Assembly: GCA_964398945.1 (NCBI GenBank)
Contig: CAYNOT010000020.1
Coordinates: 1 to 64,000, forward strand
DNA length: 64,000 nt
Direction of reading: 5' to 3'
From: JBGTGG01 sp964398945
GTDB lineage: Bacteria > Bacteroidota > Bacteroidia > Cytophagales > Cyclobacteriaceae
Under the pieces are notes generated by a model. It did not search any database and was not told the origin of the DNA. It saw only the letters and a list, made by a program, of their open reading frames with translations. This document shows positions 25,032-34,584 of the stretch, in pieces. Within the stretch, counting starts at the first letter, position 1. Each line of letters starts with the position of its first letter. The position numbers and the translations under genes were made by a program.

Positions 25032-26459
25032 TCAAAGAAAGTTAACGCATAGCTGTTTGATGTACTCAAATACCGGACTATAAAAACCAATTACCAAAAT
25101 ACCAATGACACATCCTGCCAACGCAATTCTGGTTGGTTGATCGCTTTCAAAAAAAGCAATAGGGCTTTCGCTTTTATTAATGAACATGGCTTTGATCACC
25201 AATAGATAATAATATAAAGAGATTACCGCGTTCAACACCGCGATTGTTAAAAGCACATAGTAACCGCTCTCGGCAGCGGCAGAGAACAAAAAGAATTTTC
25301 CAAAGAATCCGGCAAGGGGGGGGATTCCTGCAAGGGAAAATAGTGCAACCATCATGGTCAGGCTCAACCGCGGATTTGTTTTGTAAAAGCCATTGTAATC
25401 ATCAATATTGAGTTTGCCGGAAACTTGTTCCACTGTTGCCACAACACCAAATGCAGCCAGGTTAGAAAAAACATATACCAATACAAAATACAGTATGGAA
25501 GCCATTCCCAAACTCGTACTACCAACCAATCCTAAAAATATAAACCCCGCCTGCGCGATCGATGAGAACGCCAGGAATCGTTTCAGGTTTTGTTGCCGGA
25601 TCGCAAAGAGATTTCCAATCGTCATGGTAAGGATGGCGGTTGCAAAAATCACATCCGACCAGATAGACAGCAAAGGTTTGAATATCGTGAACAGCAAAAT
25701 CACCAAAATAAAAACCGCAGCCCCTTTTGAAACCACAGAAAGGTATGCGGTAATGTTGGTCGGGCTGCCTTCATAAACATCTGCTGTCCATAAGTGAAAG
25801 GGGACGATGCTAATTTTGAATGCAATGCCTGCAAAGAAGAAGATAAAACCTAATACCTGAACGAGGTCAGGGGTAAAATTTACTTCACTAAAGTATAGTG
25901 ATCCTTGTGCGCCATACAAAAAGGAAAGCCCAAATAGCAATATTGCAGATGAGAATGCAGAGCTCAAAATCAGTTTTATTCCCGCTTCAGCGGACTTGCT
26001 TTTAAACTGGTCATAGGCTGCCAATGCAGCGATGGGCAGTGTTGTCAGTTCTAGTCCGAGATAAAACATTAAAAAATGACCGGATGAAATCATGTAATTA
26101 ACCCCAATTAGACTGGCGATTAATAGTAAAAAGAATTCGGTTATTCGTTGTTGGTTGCCTGCCTGGCCGGTAGGCAGGTTGGTTGTTCGAAGATAAGCGC
26201 CCGATTGTAAAAAGATAATCAATACAGCGATGTTGAGGATGTTCTTCATCAATACCCGCAACGGATCGGTAACATACATGCTTCCGAAAAGTGTTCCCGT
26301 TTTCGTTGGAATAAACCCGATTAATGTGATGACAGCAAAAAGAATAGTGGTAATAGTGATGATTCTTTTCTTGTCCTCACCAAAATTCAATTCAAGAATG
26401 AGCAGCACCAATATGGCGAGTACCAACACTACTTCATGACGCATCAACATCCAATCCAT
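25032..26459 (-). CDS. nuoN: NADH-quinone oxidoreductase subunit N
   Basis: A 475-aa, roughly 14-helix Mrp-antiporter-like proton-pumping subunit of complex I. The antiporter motif region (LELTTLPIAALAAY, then KISIVPFHLWTADVYEGSP with key lysine and histidine) is clear, and LFSLAGIPPLAGFFGKFFLF follows. Near residue 100 the insert LPTGQAG is encoded by a 21-bp palindrome flanked by 7-bp direct repeats (see repeat entry); it lies in a loop between helices and keeps the frame. It is the last nuo gene of the operon, separated from nuoM by a 106-bp repeat-bearing spacer. Confidence 0.96.
   Translation of the reverse strand: MDWMLMRHEVVLVLAILVLLILELNFGEDKKRIITITTILFAVITLIGFIPTKTGTLFGSMYVTDPLRVLMKNILNIAVLIIFLQSGAYLRTTNLPTGQAGNQQRITEFFLLLIASLIGVNYMISSGHFLMFYLGLELTTLPIAALAAYDQFKSKSAEAGIKLILSSAFSSAILLFGLSFLYGAQGSLYFSEVNFTPDLVQVLGFIFFFAGIAFKISIVPFHLWTADVYEGSPTNITAYLSVVSKGAAVFILVILLFTIFKPLLSIWSDVIFATAILTMTIGNLFAIRQQNLKRFLAFSSIAQAGFIFLGLVGSTSLGMASILYFVLVYVFSNLAAFGVVATVEQVSGKLNIDDYNGFYKTNPRLSLTMMVALFSLAGIPPLAGFFGKFFLFSAAAESGYYVLLTIAVLNAVISLYYYLLVIKAMFINKSESPIAFFESDQPTRIALAGCVIGILVIGFYSPVFEYIKQLCVNFL
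26151..26185. repeat. Palindromic mini-element inside nuoN
   Basis: CCTGCCT (26158-26164) and AGGCAGG (26172-26178) are perfect inverted arms around GGCCGGT. The 21-bp core is flanked on each side by the direct repeat TTGGTTG (26151-26157 and 26179-26185). On the minus strand it encodes LPTGQAG within NuoN. From memory, related CCTGCCTG/CAGGCAGG palindromes are scattered in several Bacteroidota genomes, often in frame inside genes. Confidence 0.6.
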
Positions 26460-26503
26460 TGCTTGACTTCTAATTACCTAATTTTCCTCATTTACAATTT
26501 CTC

Positions 26504-26565
26504 AGGATACTGGATACTGGATTCTGGTCGCTAGCATCCAGCATCTAGTATCCAGCATCCAGTAT
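26504..26565. repeat. Self-complementary repeat between nuoM and nuoN
   Basis: GGATACTGGATACTGGATTC on the left is followed by ATCCAGCATCTAGTATCCAG and ATCCAGTAT on the right. The word pairs GGATACTGGAT/ATCCAGTAT can form a long imperfect hairpin of about 60 nt within the operon. Confidence 0.6.
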
Positions 26566-28029
26566 TTAGAGACTATCCCCAATCATCTCCGACAGCCACA
26601 GTGGCATCAACCCGATCACTAAAATCCCTATAATCAATGTTATCGTTGCAATTTTTTCAAACCACTTTGTTTTTGGAAAAGCGGTATACGCTTCTTTTTC
26701 AATTGGCCCCATCAAAATTTTCCCCACTACACGTAAGATATATACCGCAGTTACTACAATGGAAGAAACCGCAATTACGGTTGCAACCCGATGAAACCAA
26801 TCGTCATGCTGAAAGGCACCCACGAAGATGGTCATCTCAGCAACGAAACCACTAAGCCCCGGAAGACCGAGTGATGCCAACCCGCCAATCACATAACACA
26901 CAGAAAGAAAAGGAAGCACTTTCATAAGTCCGCTCATTTCGGTGATGATCCTTGTTTTTGTTCTGGAATAAATCATCCCGATCAAGGCAAAGAAAAGTGC
27001 CGTCATCAAACCATGCGATAGCATTTGTAAAACTGCCCCTGTGGATGCTGTTTTGTTCAGCATTAAAATCGCAAACAAAACAAGTCCGCAGTGACTAACA
27101 GATGAGTATGCATTGATGTATTTTAAATCGGTTTGCACTACGGTGGCAAGCGCTCCATAAATTACCGAGATGGAAGTGAGGATGATAAATATCCAGGCCA
27201 TTTCGTTGGCGGCTTCCGGTAGCAACATGATGGCAACTTTCAAGCATCCATACCCGCCCAATTTCATTAACACACCTGCGTGCAACATTGACACCGCGGT
27301 AGGCGCTGAGCTATGGCCATCAGGCGACCAGGTGTGGAAAGGAAACAGTGCGCCAATCACACCAAAGCCAATGAAGATTAAGGGGAAGAATATCCGTTGC
27401 ATTTCGATTGGAAAATCTTGTGATGCGAGCGTGATGATGTTAAACGAATGTCCGCCATCCGTATTTGAATAAAAATATAGTCCTAGAATCCCCACAACCA
27501 AAAGCGCAGAGCCTGCCATCAACATCAATGTAAGTTTCATGGCCGCGTATTCTTTATTGCCACTTCCCCAAATACCGATGAGGAGGTACATGGGGATTAC
27601 CGCCAATTCGAAAAACAAAAACATGACGAAAAGATCGAGCGACACAAAGAAACCATATACACCCGTTGCCAATACGATCAATGAAACAAAGAATTCTTTA
27701 TACAGCGTTTCCACTTGCCAACTGGCAAAAATCCCGGTGAAAATCACAATGGAAGTAAGCAGGATCATTGCCACTGCAATGCCGTCCACCCCTATATCAA
27801 AATTAATATTGAGGCTGGGATACCATGAGAGGCTTTTCGAAAATAAAACTGCCGCATCATTTCCGGAAGCTCTTTCTGAAAGGAAGAAGTAGAGTAAAAC
27901 AAAAGAAAGTATCAGTTGGATGGTCATCCCGATTGCCGCAATCGTTCTTACCTGATGCTGTGTTTTCACCACCATCACTGCAAGGGCAGTAAGCGCGGGA
28001 ACACCGATGAGCAGTATCAGGATATTCAT
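26566..28029 (-). CDS. nuoM: NADH-quinone oxidoreductase subunit M
   Basis: A 487-aa antiporter-like proton-pumping subunit with about 14 helices. Conserved pieces: FFELAVIPMYLLIGIWG with the key glutamate, LFPFHTWSPDGHSSAPTAVS with key lysine-equivalent and histidine region, and GLASLGLPGLSGFVAEM. Start ATG at 28029, one base after the nuoL stop. Normal length for NuoM. Confidence 0.96.
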   Translation of the reverse strand: MNILILLIGVPALTALAVMVVKTQHQVRTIAAIGMTIQLILSFVLLYFFLSERASGNDAAVLFSKSLSWYPSLNINFDIGVDGIAVAMILLTSIVIFTGIFASWQVETLYKEFFVSLIVLATGVYGFFVSLDLFVMFLFFELAVIPMYLLIGIWGSGNKEYAAMKLTLMLMAGSALLVVGILGLYFYSNTDGGHSFNIITLASQDFPIEMQRIFFPLIFIGFGVIGALFPFHTWSPDGHSSAPTAVSMLHAGVLMKLGGYGCLKVAIMLLPEAANEMAWIFIILTSISVIYGALATVVQTDLKYINAYSSVSHCGLVLFAILMLNKTASTGAVLQMLSHGLMTALFFALIGMIYSRTKTRIITEMSGLMKVLPFLSVCYVIGGLASLGLPGLSGFVAEMTIFVGAFQHDDWFHRVATVIAVSSIVVTAVYILRVVGKILMGPIEKEAYTAFPKTKWFEKIATITLIIGILVIGLMPLWLSEMIGDSL

Positions 28030-28030
28030 A

Positions 28031-29923
28031 CTATTGGTTCGTGTAGATGACGGTTAGTAAAATAACAAGCACTCCGGAAATAAAGATGAAAGCATATTTC
28101 TGAAGTTGCCCGGATTGCAATCCTTTAATTTCTTCTGAAATATAATTGGTGATGGTGGCGACAGCATTCATAAATCCATCAATAATGTTTCGGTCAAACC
28201 ATGCTATTGGTTTTGAAACAAACCGGAAAATGATGCTTTTGGTAATGAACACATAGAACTCATCAACAAAGAATTTGTTTTGTGCGGAGATGTAAAATCC
28301 ACCAAAAGCTTTTACAGCTTTTTCAGCGGAAGGGGATTCAGCTTTATAGAATTTCCATGCGGTTCCTATTCCAATAATCGCCACTAACACCGAAGTAATA
28401 GCAACGGGAATATGAAGATGGCTTTCCAGTGGTTGGCCATCGCTGGAAATATATTTCCCGAAAGGAACAAAACCCGCTACAACAGAACCCACACCCAGCA
28501 CCATCATCGGGATTAACATGGTCATGGGTGATTCATGGGGGGCATGTTGATAAGTAGTTTGTTTTCCCCAAAAGACAATAAAATACAACCGGAACATATA
28601 GAAGGCCGTGAGCCCTGCTACAAAAGTTGCCACTCCAAAATAAATGGGATGATGCGCAAAAGCTGCGGCAAGAATTTCATCTTTACTAAAGAATCCTGCA
28701 AAAGGTGGAATACCTGCAATCGCGAGACACGCAATTAGAAATAGAATATGGGTGACAGGTTGGAACTTTCTAAGTCCGCCCATTTCCCGGATATCGTTGG
28801 TATGCACGGCATGGATGATGGAACCTGCACCTAAGAACAGTAACGCCTTGAAAAATGCATGCGTGAACAAATGAAAAAGAGAAGCGGTATAACCCAATCC
28901 TTCGGCAGCATACCCGGATACACCCAATGCCAACATCATATACCCAATTTGCGACATGGTCGAAAAAGCAAGAATACGTTTGATGTCAAACTGTGTACAA
29001 GCGATTACGGCTGCGAATAAAGTTGTGAATGCGCCAATGAACGCTATTACATCCAATACTTCGGGTGCATGAAATGAATACAACGGAAACAACCGCGCAA
29101 CAAGATAAACCCCGGCAACTACCATCGTGGCAGCGTGGATCAATGCGGAAACAGGTGTGGGGCCTTCCATTGCATCGGGCAACCAAATGTGCAAGGGAAA
29201 CATCGCAGACTTTCCTGCACCACCAATAAAGATCAACAACAGCGACCATGCAGCTATCGATAAACCAAAATAGGTTGTCGTTATTGTTGATGCAACCTGA
29301 TCGGGTTGTGCAAGGATATCAAAACTAAAAGTACCTGTATAATAGGAGAGGATCAGTATTCCTATTAAGAATCCAAGATCGGCAAAACGAGTAACGATAA
29401 ATGCTTTTTTGGAAGCAGCCACCGCAGCAGGTTTGTCAAAGTAGAATCCAATTAACAAATAGGACGACACACCCACCAATTCCCAAAACATATAGAGCTG
29501 GAAAAGATTGGTTGCTACCACTAATCCCAACATGGAGAAACTAAACAAAGAAAGGAATGAAAAATACCGATCGTATCCGGCATCCCCTTTCATGTACCCC
29601 TGACTGTAGATAAACACCATCAAGGAAACAGTAGTGATCACGACCAACATCATTACTGAAATCGGATCCAACAATATTCCCATATCGATTTGAAGTGAAT
29701 CGGTAAAACGTAGCCAGGGAATGTTGTATGGAATCACTTTTTCCGGAGGTGGGTTTACAAAGTATTGAAAAGCTGTTTGCCAGGAAAGGAATGTAGAAAT
29801 ACCAATGGCGATGGTCCCAATCCAACCAGACGCACGACCGGGAAGTCTTCCGCTACCAAGGCCGTTGACAACAAAAGCCAGTAAGGGCAAAATGAAAATC
29901 CATATCGTGTATGCAAACCCCAT
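28031..29923 (-). CDS. nuoL: NADH-quinone oxidoreductase subunit L
   Basis: A 630-aa proton-pumping subunit with about 16 helices and the long lateral helix near the C-terminus. Conserved: FWELVGVSSYLLIGFYF, GGAGKSAMFPLHIWLPDAMEGPTPVSALIHAATMV in pieces, and FSTMSQIGYM. ATG at 29923 overlaps the nuoK stop by one base (TGATG), so translation is probably coupled. Confidence 0.97.
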   Translation of the reverse strand: MGFAYTIWIFILPLLAFVVNGLGSGRLPGRASGWIGTIAIGISTFLSWQTAFQYFVNPPPEKVIPYNIPWLRFTDSLQIDMGILLDPISVMMLVVITTVSLMVFIYSQGYMKGDAGYDRYFSFLSLFSFSMLGLVVATNLFQLYMFWELVGVSSYLLIGFYFDKPAAVAASKKAFIVTRFADLGFLIGILILSYYTGTFSFDILAQPDQVASTITTTYFGLSIAAWSLLLIFIGGAGKSAMFPLHIWLPDAMEGPTPVSALIHAATMVVAGVYLVARLFPLYSFHAPEVLDVIAFIGAFTTLFAAVIACTQFDIKRILAFSTMSQIGYMMLALGVSGYAAEGLGYTASLFHLFTHAFFKALLFLGAGSIIHAVHTNDIREMGGLRKFQPVTHILFLIACLAIAGIPPFAGFFSKDEILAAAFAHHPIYFGVATFVAGLTAFYMFRLYFIVFWGKQTTYQHAPHESPMTMLIPMMVLGVGSVVAGFVPFGKYISSDGQPLESHLHIPVAITSVLVAIIGIGTAWKFYKAESPSAEKAVKAFGGFYISAQNKFFVDEFYVFITKSIIFRFVSKPIAWFDRNIIDGFMNAVATITNYISEEIKGLQSGQLQKYAFIFISGVLVILLTVIYTNQ

Positions 29924-30240
29924 CAATATTTCATTTTGTCAACATCTTCCACATCAATGGACCGGATATTCCGGTACAGGTTAATAAAAATAGCAATGGC
30001 CACTGCTGCTTCCGCTGCTGCAATCGCGATGATAAACAATGAAATAAAATGGCCTTCCAGCTTTCCCGGAAACAGGTAATTATCAAAAACCACAAAGTTG
30101 ATGTTGACAGCATTGAGCATCAACTCCACACTGATCAACATGGTGATTAAATTTTTTCTGGTAAGGAATCCGTAGACACCAATAAAGAACAACACGGTTG
30201 TTACGATCAAAACATGGCTTATCGGAACGTGCTCAACCAT
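29923..30240 (-). CDS. nuoK: NADH-quinone oxidoreductase subunit K
   Basis: A 105-aa, three-helix membrane subunit. The ATG at 30240 gives the family length and start VPISHVLIVTTVLFFIGVYG; an earlier start would overlap nuoJ further. Membrane glutamates are in SVELMLNAVNINFV and AAAEAAVAIAIF, the residues that form part of the proton path. Overlaps the 3' end of nuoJ by 8 bases. Confidence 0.95.
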   Translation of the reverse strand: MVEHVPISHVLIVTTVLFFIGVYGFLTRKNLITMLISVELMLNAVNINFVVFDNYLFPGKLEGHFISLFIIAIAAAEAAVAIAIFINLYRNIRSIDVEDVDKMKY

Positions 30241-30754
30241 TGCCGGAGGGTTTATTTCGTTTTGCAATTACAATGGCGCCAATCATCGCGGCTAGCAATA
30301 AAATACTAATGACTTCGAATGGTAGCACATACCCACCCGCTCCATAATTCAACAACATCGTTCCAATCGTTTCAACATCGGCTGTTGCTCCGGTAGGATT
30401 TTGAGAAATAAAAATATGGGCTCCCAAGACATATAGTACCAAAACCGTTCCTGCCAAAGTAGTTATGGAAGTAAGGATTACTTTTAAGGTATCCGGTTTT
30501 TGGAGTTTTTCATTGATGTGTGAAGTGAGCAGAATGGAAAAAATAATCAAGACCACAATTCCGCCTATATACACGATAAGCTGAACGGCTGCGAGGAAAT
30601 TATAGCCCACCATAAAATACAAAGCCGCAGTTCCGCCCAACGCGAAAAGTAAATACACGGCTGCGCGCAAAATCCTTCGTGAGGTTACGGCCAGCAATGA
30701 AAATACAATCATTACCGTTGCGATTAAATAGAATATGATGGCAGCGCTTTCCAT
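30233..30754 (-). CDS. nuoJ: NADH-quinone oxidoreductase subunit J
   Basis: A 173-aa membrane subunit with five helices. It shows the pi-bulge helix region ALGGTAALYFMVGYNFLAAVQ and LIVYIGGIVVLIIF. ATG at 30754 overlaps the nuoI stop by one base. C-terminal tail IVIAKRNKPSGNG is polar. Confidence 0.95.
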   Translation of the reverse strand: MESAAIIFYLIATVMIVFSLLAVTSRRILRAAVYLLFALGGTAALYFMVGYNFLAAVQLIVYIGGIVVLIIFSILLTSHINEKLQKPDTLKVILTSITTLAGTVLVLYVLGAHIFISQNPTGATADVETIGTMLLNYGAGGYVLPFEVISILLLAAMIGAIVIAKRNKPSGNG

Positions 30755-31230
30755 TACTTTATTCCATCCATTATTTTAGACCCTGGCTTGTTTAAAATTT
30801 TAGTCAATTTCGATCGGTCAAACACAGCATGTTCAAAAGTGTTGGCCATCACAATGGCATCGGTTGGGCATGCAGGAATACACAGACCACACATTGTACA
30901 CATTTGTAAATGGTATACAAATTGGTCAATCGCTTTTACTTTTCTTCCATCAACCTCTACACGCTTCGGGATGATTTCGATGGTTCCGTTTGGACACGCT
31001 ACTTCACAGGCCGTACACCCTGTACATTTGTGTTCGTTATTTTCATCGTGAAGCAATACAACTTCCCCACGGAAGCGCTCAAACATTTTAAGTGTGTCTT
31101 TGTTCTCCGGGTATTGTTGTGTAATAATTTCTTTTGGATGCGTAAAGTAATGTCCTGTAACGGCCATGCCTTTTGCCAAAGACTTAAGTCCGGAAAAAAT
31201 TTCTTTGAAATAGTTTATTATACCTTTCAT
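30754..31230 (-). CDS. nuoI: NADH-quinone oxidoreductase subunit I (2x[4Fe-4S])
   Basis: A 158-aa peripheral subunit with two ferredoxin motifs, CTGCTACEVACP and CTMCGLCIPACP, carrying clusters N6a and N6b that feed electrons to NuoB. In this operon, which has no nuoEFG, NuoI would be the outermost iron-sulfur subunit and the probable docking site for ferredoxin or another donor. The N-terminal helix region is present (INYFKEIFSGLKSLAKGM). Confidence 0.96.
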   Translation of the reverse strand: MKGIINYFKEIFSGLKSLAKGMAVTGHYFTHPKEIITQQYPENKDTLKMFERFRGEVVLLHDENNEHKCTGCTACEVACPNGTIEIIPKRVEVDGRKVKAIDQFVYHLQMCTMCGLCIPACPTDAIVMANTFEHAVFDRSKLTKILNKPGSKIMDGIK

Positions 31231-31255
31231 TTATTTCTTGTCACCAATTAAACCT

Positions 31256-31292
31256 CAAAGTCGCTGAGACGCAAAGAATCTCTGCGCCTTTG
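31256..31292. repeat. Imperfect inverted repeat between nuoH and nuoI
   Basis: CAAAGTCGCTGAGACGCAAAG is followed by TCTCTGCGCCTTTG, giving an imperfect stem. The words (rules like 'AAAGGCGCAGAGACGCAAAG') are common intergenic repeats in Bacteroidota from memory. Confidence 0.5.
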
Positions 31293-31302
31293 TCGGATAA
31301 AA

Positions 31303-32388
31303 CTAAAAATGCCATCCCATCAATACCAAAAACGCCATCAATACGATATTCATCAAATTGACGGGCAATAAATATTTCCATTCCAATGTCAGCAATTGGT
31401 CAATCCGCAAACGTGGGAATGTCCATCGAAACCACATCATCAAAAAGATGATGAAACCCACCTTTCCGAAAAACCAAAACAATGGAGGAATAAAATCCAT
31501 CACCGCGTTGAATCCTTCCCAATTACCAATATGGAACGGCATCCATCCACCGAAGAAAACCGTTGCGCCAATTCCGGCAATGATAAACATGTTCGCGAAT
31601 TCTGCTAAAAAGAAGAACGCGAATTTCAATCCTGAATATTCTGTATGAAAGCCTGCTGTCAGTTCCGATTCCGCTTCCGCTAAATCAAATGGGCCACGAT
31701 TTGTTTCTGCGGTACTGGCAATCATAAAGATCAAGAACGCTATCCATGCAGGAAGGTGCCCTTTGAAAATCCACCAGCCATTTGCTTGTGATTCAACAAT
31801 GGTGCTGAGTTGCAAACTTCCGGTCAGGATCACGATGGTGAGCAATGATAATCCTACTGAAAGTTCATAGCTTATAATCTGTGCTCCTGAACGCATCGCC
31901 CCAATCAATGAATATTTATTGTCGGACGACCAACCGGCCAATAAAATCCCAATTACCCCTAAGGATGAGACAGCCGTAACATATAAAATCCCAATATCAA
32001 AATCCAGCGCTTGCAAGCCTTTTGCGAAAGGCAGCGCGGCAATTGCCATGAAGGCAGCAATCATTATAATGTATGGGGCAAGGTTGAAAAGAAACTTGTC
32101 GGCTCCTTTATTCATCAACGGTTCCTTTAACAAAAGTTTTATAACGTCTGCCAAAGTTTGCGCGGTCCCCCATTTGCCTACCCGCATAGGCCCCAACCGC
32201 TGTTGAAAGAATGCGCTTACTTTTCGTTCGGCATAGACGAGCACCAAACCGAGTACCGCAAATAATATCATAAAACATACACCAACCAAAACCATTTCAA
32301 TAATAACAACAGTAGGTGCTTCGAAACTTTCCGATAAGCTTTCGTGAATGGACTGTGTCAAATAAGAAAAGTCGTAGAGCCACTTCAT
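31303..32388 (-). CDS. nuoH: NADH-quinone oxidoreductase subunit H
   Basis: A 361-aa, eight-helix membrane subunit next to the quinone site. Conserved: AYAERKVSAFFQQRLGPMRVG near residue 52 (shortened motif ERKVSAFFQQRLGP), and FDLAEAESELTAGFHTEYSG with the charged loop. Start ATG overlaps the nuoD stop by four bases. The position directly after nuoD, without nuoG between, is the operon form lacking the NADH module. Confidence 0.97.
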   Translation of the reverse strand: MKWLYDFSYLTQSIHESLSESFEAPTVVIIEMVLVGVCFMILFAVLGLVLVYAERKVSAFFQQRLGPMRVGKWGTAQTLADVIKLLLKEPLMNKGADKFLFNLAPYIIMIAAFMAIAALPFAKGLQALDFDIGILYVTAVSSLGVIGILLAGWSSDNKYSLIGAMRSGAQIISYELSVGLSLLTIVILTGSLQLSTIVESQANGWWIFKGHLPAWIAFLIFMIASTAETNRGPFDLAEAESELTAGFHTEYSGLKFAFFFLAEFANMFIIAGIGATVFFGGWMPFHIGNWEGFNAVMDFIPPLFWFFGKVGFIIFLMMWFRWTFPRLRIDQLLTLEWKYLLPVNLMNIVLMAFLVLMGWHF

Positions 32389-33500
32389 CGGTCAATGTCT
32401 GGGATTACTAAATCTAATGTTGACATGATCGCGACCAGGTCGGCAATTTTACAACCGCGGGCCATATAATCCAATGCGGAGAGATTACTAAAACCGGGCG
32501 AACGGAATTTTAACCGATACGGACTCTTTTGTCCTTCGCTGATAATGTACACACCAAACTCACCACGAGCGGTTTCTACTTTTTGATAATATTCACCTTT
32601 GGGTAATTTGATCACTGCTTTCGTTGGCATTTTGTATTCGCCTTCCGGGATATTGTCGATCAATTCTTCAATGATGCGCATCGATTCCCACATTTCATCA
32701 ATGCGGCATTTGTATCGTGCAAAGCAATCACCATCTGTATGAAGGATTTCATTTACTTTAAAATTCGGGTACGCACTATACGGTTCGTGTTTACGAATGT
32801 CGCATGAAAATCCCGAAGCGCGTCCGGTTGGGCCGGTTACTCCAAAAGAAATAGCGTCTTCTTTGCTGAGGATTCCAATCCCTTTTGTGCGTTGTTTAAA
32901 AATCACATTGTTTGAAAGCAGCGTATCGTACTCCGGTAATTTCTTTTTAAAGTGGGTTAAGAAATCCTTTGTGCGTTGCTGAAAATTCGGATGGATGTCG
33001 AACATCAGACCACCGGGAATATTGTAGTTCATGGTAAGCCGGGCGCCACAGGTTTCTTCAAAAATATCGGTAATCATTTCCCGGTCACGGAAACCATAGA
33101 GGAAGGAAGTAATCGCACCCAAGTCCATGCCCATTACACCCCACCACAATTGATGCGATGATAGACGTGTTAATTCTGCAATGATGGTCCGGATGGTTTT
33201 TATCCGATCGCTTATTTCCAGTTCAAGCGCGCGCTCCACACATAAACAAACGGCTTCATTATTTATATGACAGGAAAGATAATCCATCCGGTCAGTGAGA
33301 TGCACGATTTGCTGATAGCTGTCGTGTTCGCACATTTTTTCAATGGAGCGATGGATATAACCTAGGTGTGGTTCTACTTTACGGATAACCTCACCATCCA
33401 ATGAGAGAACAAGCCTCAACACACCGTGGGTAGACGGATGTTGCGGCCCCATGTTGATGAAGTATTCCTGCGATTCGAGTTCGGGCAAAGCAGCTTCCAT
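32385..33500 (-). CDS. nuoD: NADH-quinone oxidoreductase subunit D (49 kDa type)
   Basis: A 371-aa peripheral subunit lining the quinone cavity. N-terminal quinone-site signature NMGPQHPSTHGVLR with the histidine, and the C-terminal IRSPGF-like segment (FRSPGFSNLSALDYMARG). The ATG at 33500 lies one base after the nuoC stop; an upstream start at 33512 would overlap. NuoC and NuoD are separate proteins rather than fused. Confidence 0.97.
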   Translation of the reverse strand: MEAALPELESQEYFINMGPQHPSTHGVLRLVLSLDGEVIRKVEPHLGYIHRSIEKMCEHDSYQQIVHLTDRMDYLSCHINNEAVCLCVERALELEISDRIKTIRTIIAELTRLSSHQLWWGVMGMDLGAITSFLYGFRDREMITDIFEETCGARLTMNYNIPGGLMFDIHPNFQQRTKDFLTHFKKKLPEYDTLLSNNVIFKQRTKGIGILSKEDAISFGVTGPTGRASGFSCDIRKHEPYSAYPNFKVNEILHTDGDCFARYKCRIDEMWESMRIIEELIDNIPEGEYKMPTKAVIKLPKGEYYQKVETARGEFGVYIISEGQKSPYRLKFRSPGFSNLSALDYMARGCKIADLVAIMSTLDLVIPDIDR

Positions 33501-33501
33501 A

Positions 33502-33960
33502 TTAATACGCAATCATATTGATGGGATCATCATAATCTTTCCGTAGCGGAAACCCAACCCAATCGTCCGTCAATAATAATCTTCTTAAATCCGGATGGTT
33601 GTTGAAATGGATTCCGAACAGATCAAAGATTTCACGCTCGTGGAATTCTGCGGTTCGCCAAAGGTCACAAACCGAATCAACGACCGGGTTTTCGCGTCCA
33701 TTCGTTTTTGCTTTGACAACAAGTTGGTGATTATGGATTGTGGATTTTAAATGGTACACCACTTCCATGTGTTCTGTATAATCAACACCTGTTAAGCAGA
33801 AAAGAAAATCGAAAGCTGATGAGGTGTTGTTTTTTAGTTCCAGTGCAAGCTTCCGTAAGCTTTCAGCAGGGATGGAAATTTGTAAAAATTGTGCTCCTTC
33901 TACTGCTTCAGCTTCGGGCACTATTTTCAATGCAAATTCTTTTAATTCCTCGTTGCTCAT
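33502..33960 (-). CDS. nuoC: NADH-quinone oxidoreductase subunit C (30 kDa type)
   Basis: A 152-aa peripheral subunit. The family signature EREIFDLFGIHFNNHPDLRR followed by LLLTDDWVGFPLRKDY is complete. It starts 54 bp after nuoB and ends next to nuoD. Confidence 0.96.
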   Translation of the reverse strand: MSNEELKEFALKIVPEAEAVEGAQFLQISIPAESLRKLALELKNNTSSAFDFLFCLTGVDYTEHMEVVYHLKSTIHNHQLVVKAKTNGRENPVVDSVCDLWRTAEFHEREIFDLFGIHFNNHPDLRRLLLTDDWVGFPLRKDYDDPINMIAY

Positions 33961-34014
33961 TATTTAATAAATTTTGGTCTGTGTGGACACAGACCAAGGA
34001 TATTTGGGTTTCAA

Positions 34015-34584
34015 TTATGTAAAGTCTTTCATTGGGTCTTTTCGATCCGAAATAGATTCGCCTTTTATTTTCTTTTGAAGTTGCATGATGCCATACAACA
34101 ATGCTTCCGGGCGCGGAGGACAACCGGGTACATATACATCCACTGGTATAATGTGGTCTGCACCCTTAACCACCGAATAGGTGTTGTAATAAAATGGCCC
34201 GCCTGATGTAGCACAGGCACCCATGGCAATTACATACTTGGGATCCGCCATTTGATCGTATAACCTTTTTAAAACGGGTGCCATTTTATTGACGATTGTT
34301 CCGGCAATCACTATTAAATCGGCTTGCCGCGGGGTAGCGCGTGCCACTTCCGTCCCAAACCGTGACCAATCATGGCGGCTTGCACCCGTGGCCATCATTT
34401 CAATAGCACAGCAACTCGTACCAAAAACAAGCGGCCACAATGAATTGGAACGCGCCCAATTGATCACACCATCCACGGAAGTGATGACGATATTGCTTCC
34501 CGGGCCACGTTTGATTTCCCCGGGAAAATCTTTGAGCAGTTGCTCATGTTGGGCGGGGTCAATTGTATTTTGATTTACTCCCAT
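34015..34584 (-). CDS. nuoB: NADH-quinone oxidoreductase subunit B (N2 cluster)
   Basis: A 189-aa subunit that holds the terminal [4Fe-4S] cluster N2. Ligand cysteines are in FGTSCCAIEMM (two adjacent), GACATSGGPF and VPGCPPRPEAL. ATG at 34584 overlaps the nuoA stop by ten bases. Confidence 0.97.
   Translation of the reverse strand: MGVNQNTIDPAQHEQLLKDFPGEIKRGPGSNIVITSVDGVINWARSNSLWPLVFGTSCCAIEMMATGASRHDWSRFGTEVARATPRQADLIVIAGTIVNKMAPVLKRLYDQMADPKYVIAMGACATSGGPFYYNTYSVVKGADHIIPVDVYVPGCPPRPEALLYGIMQLQKKIKGESISDRKDPMKDFT

Noticed and set aside
25032..32388. Hidden nuoE/F/G reading frames in the operon
   Set aside because: No frame with flavin- or NADH-binding motifs exists between the nuo genes; the gaps are too short.
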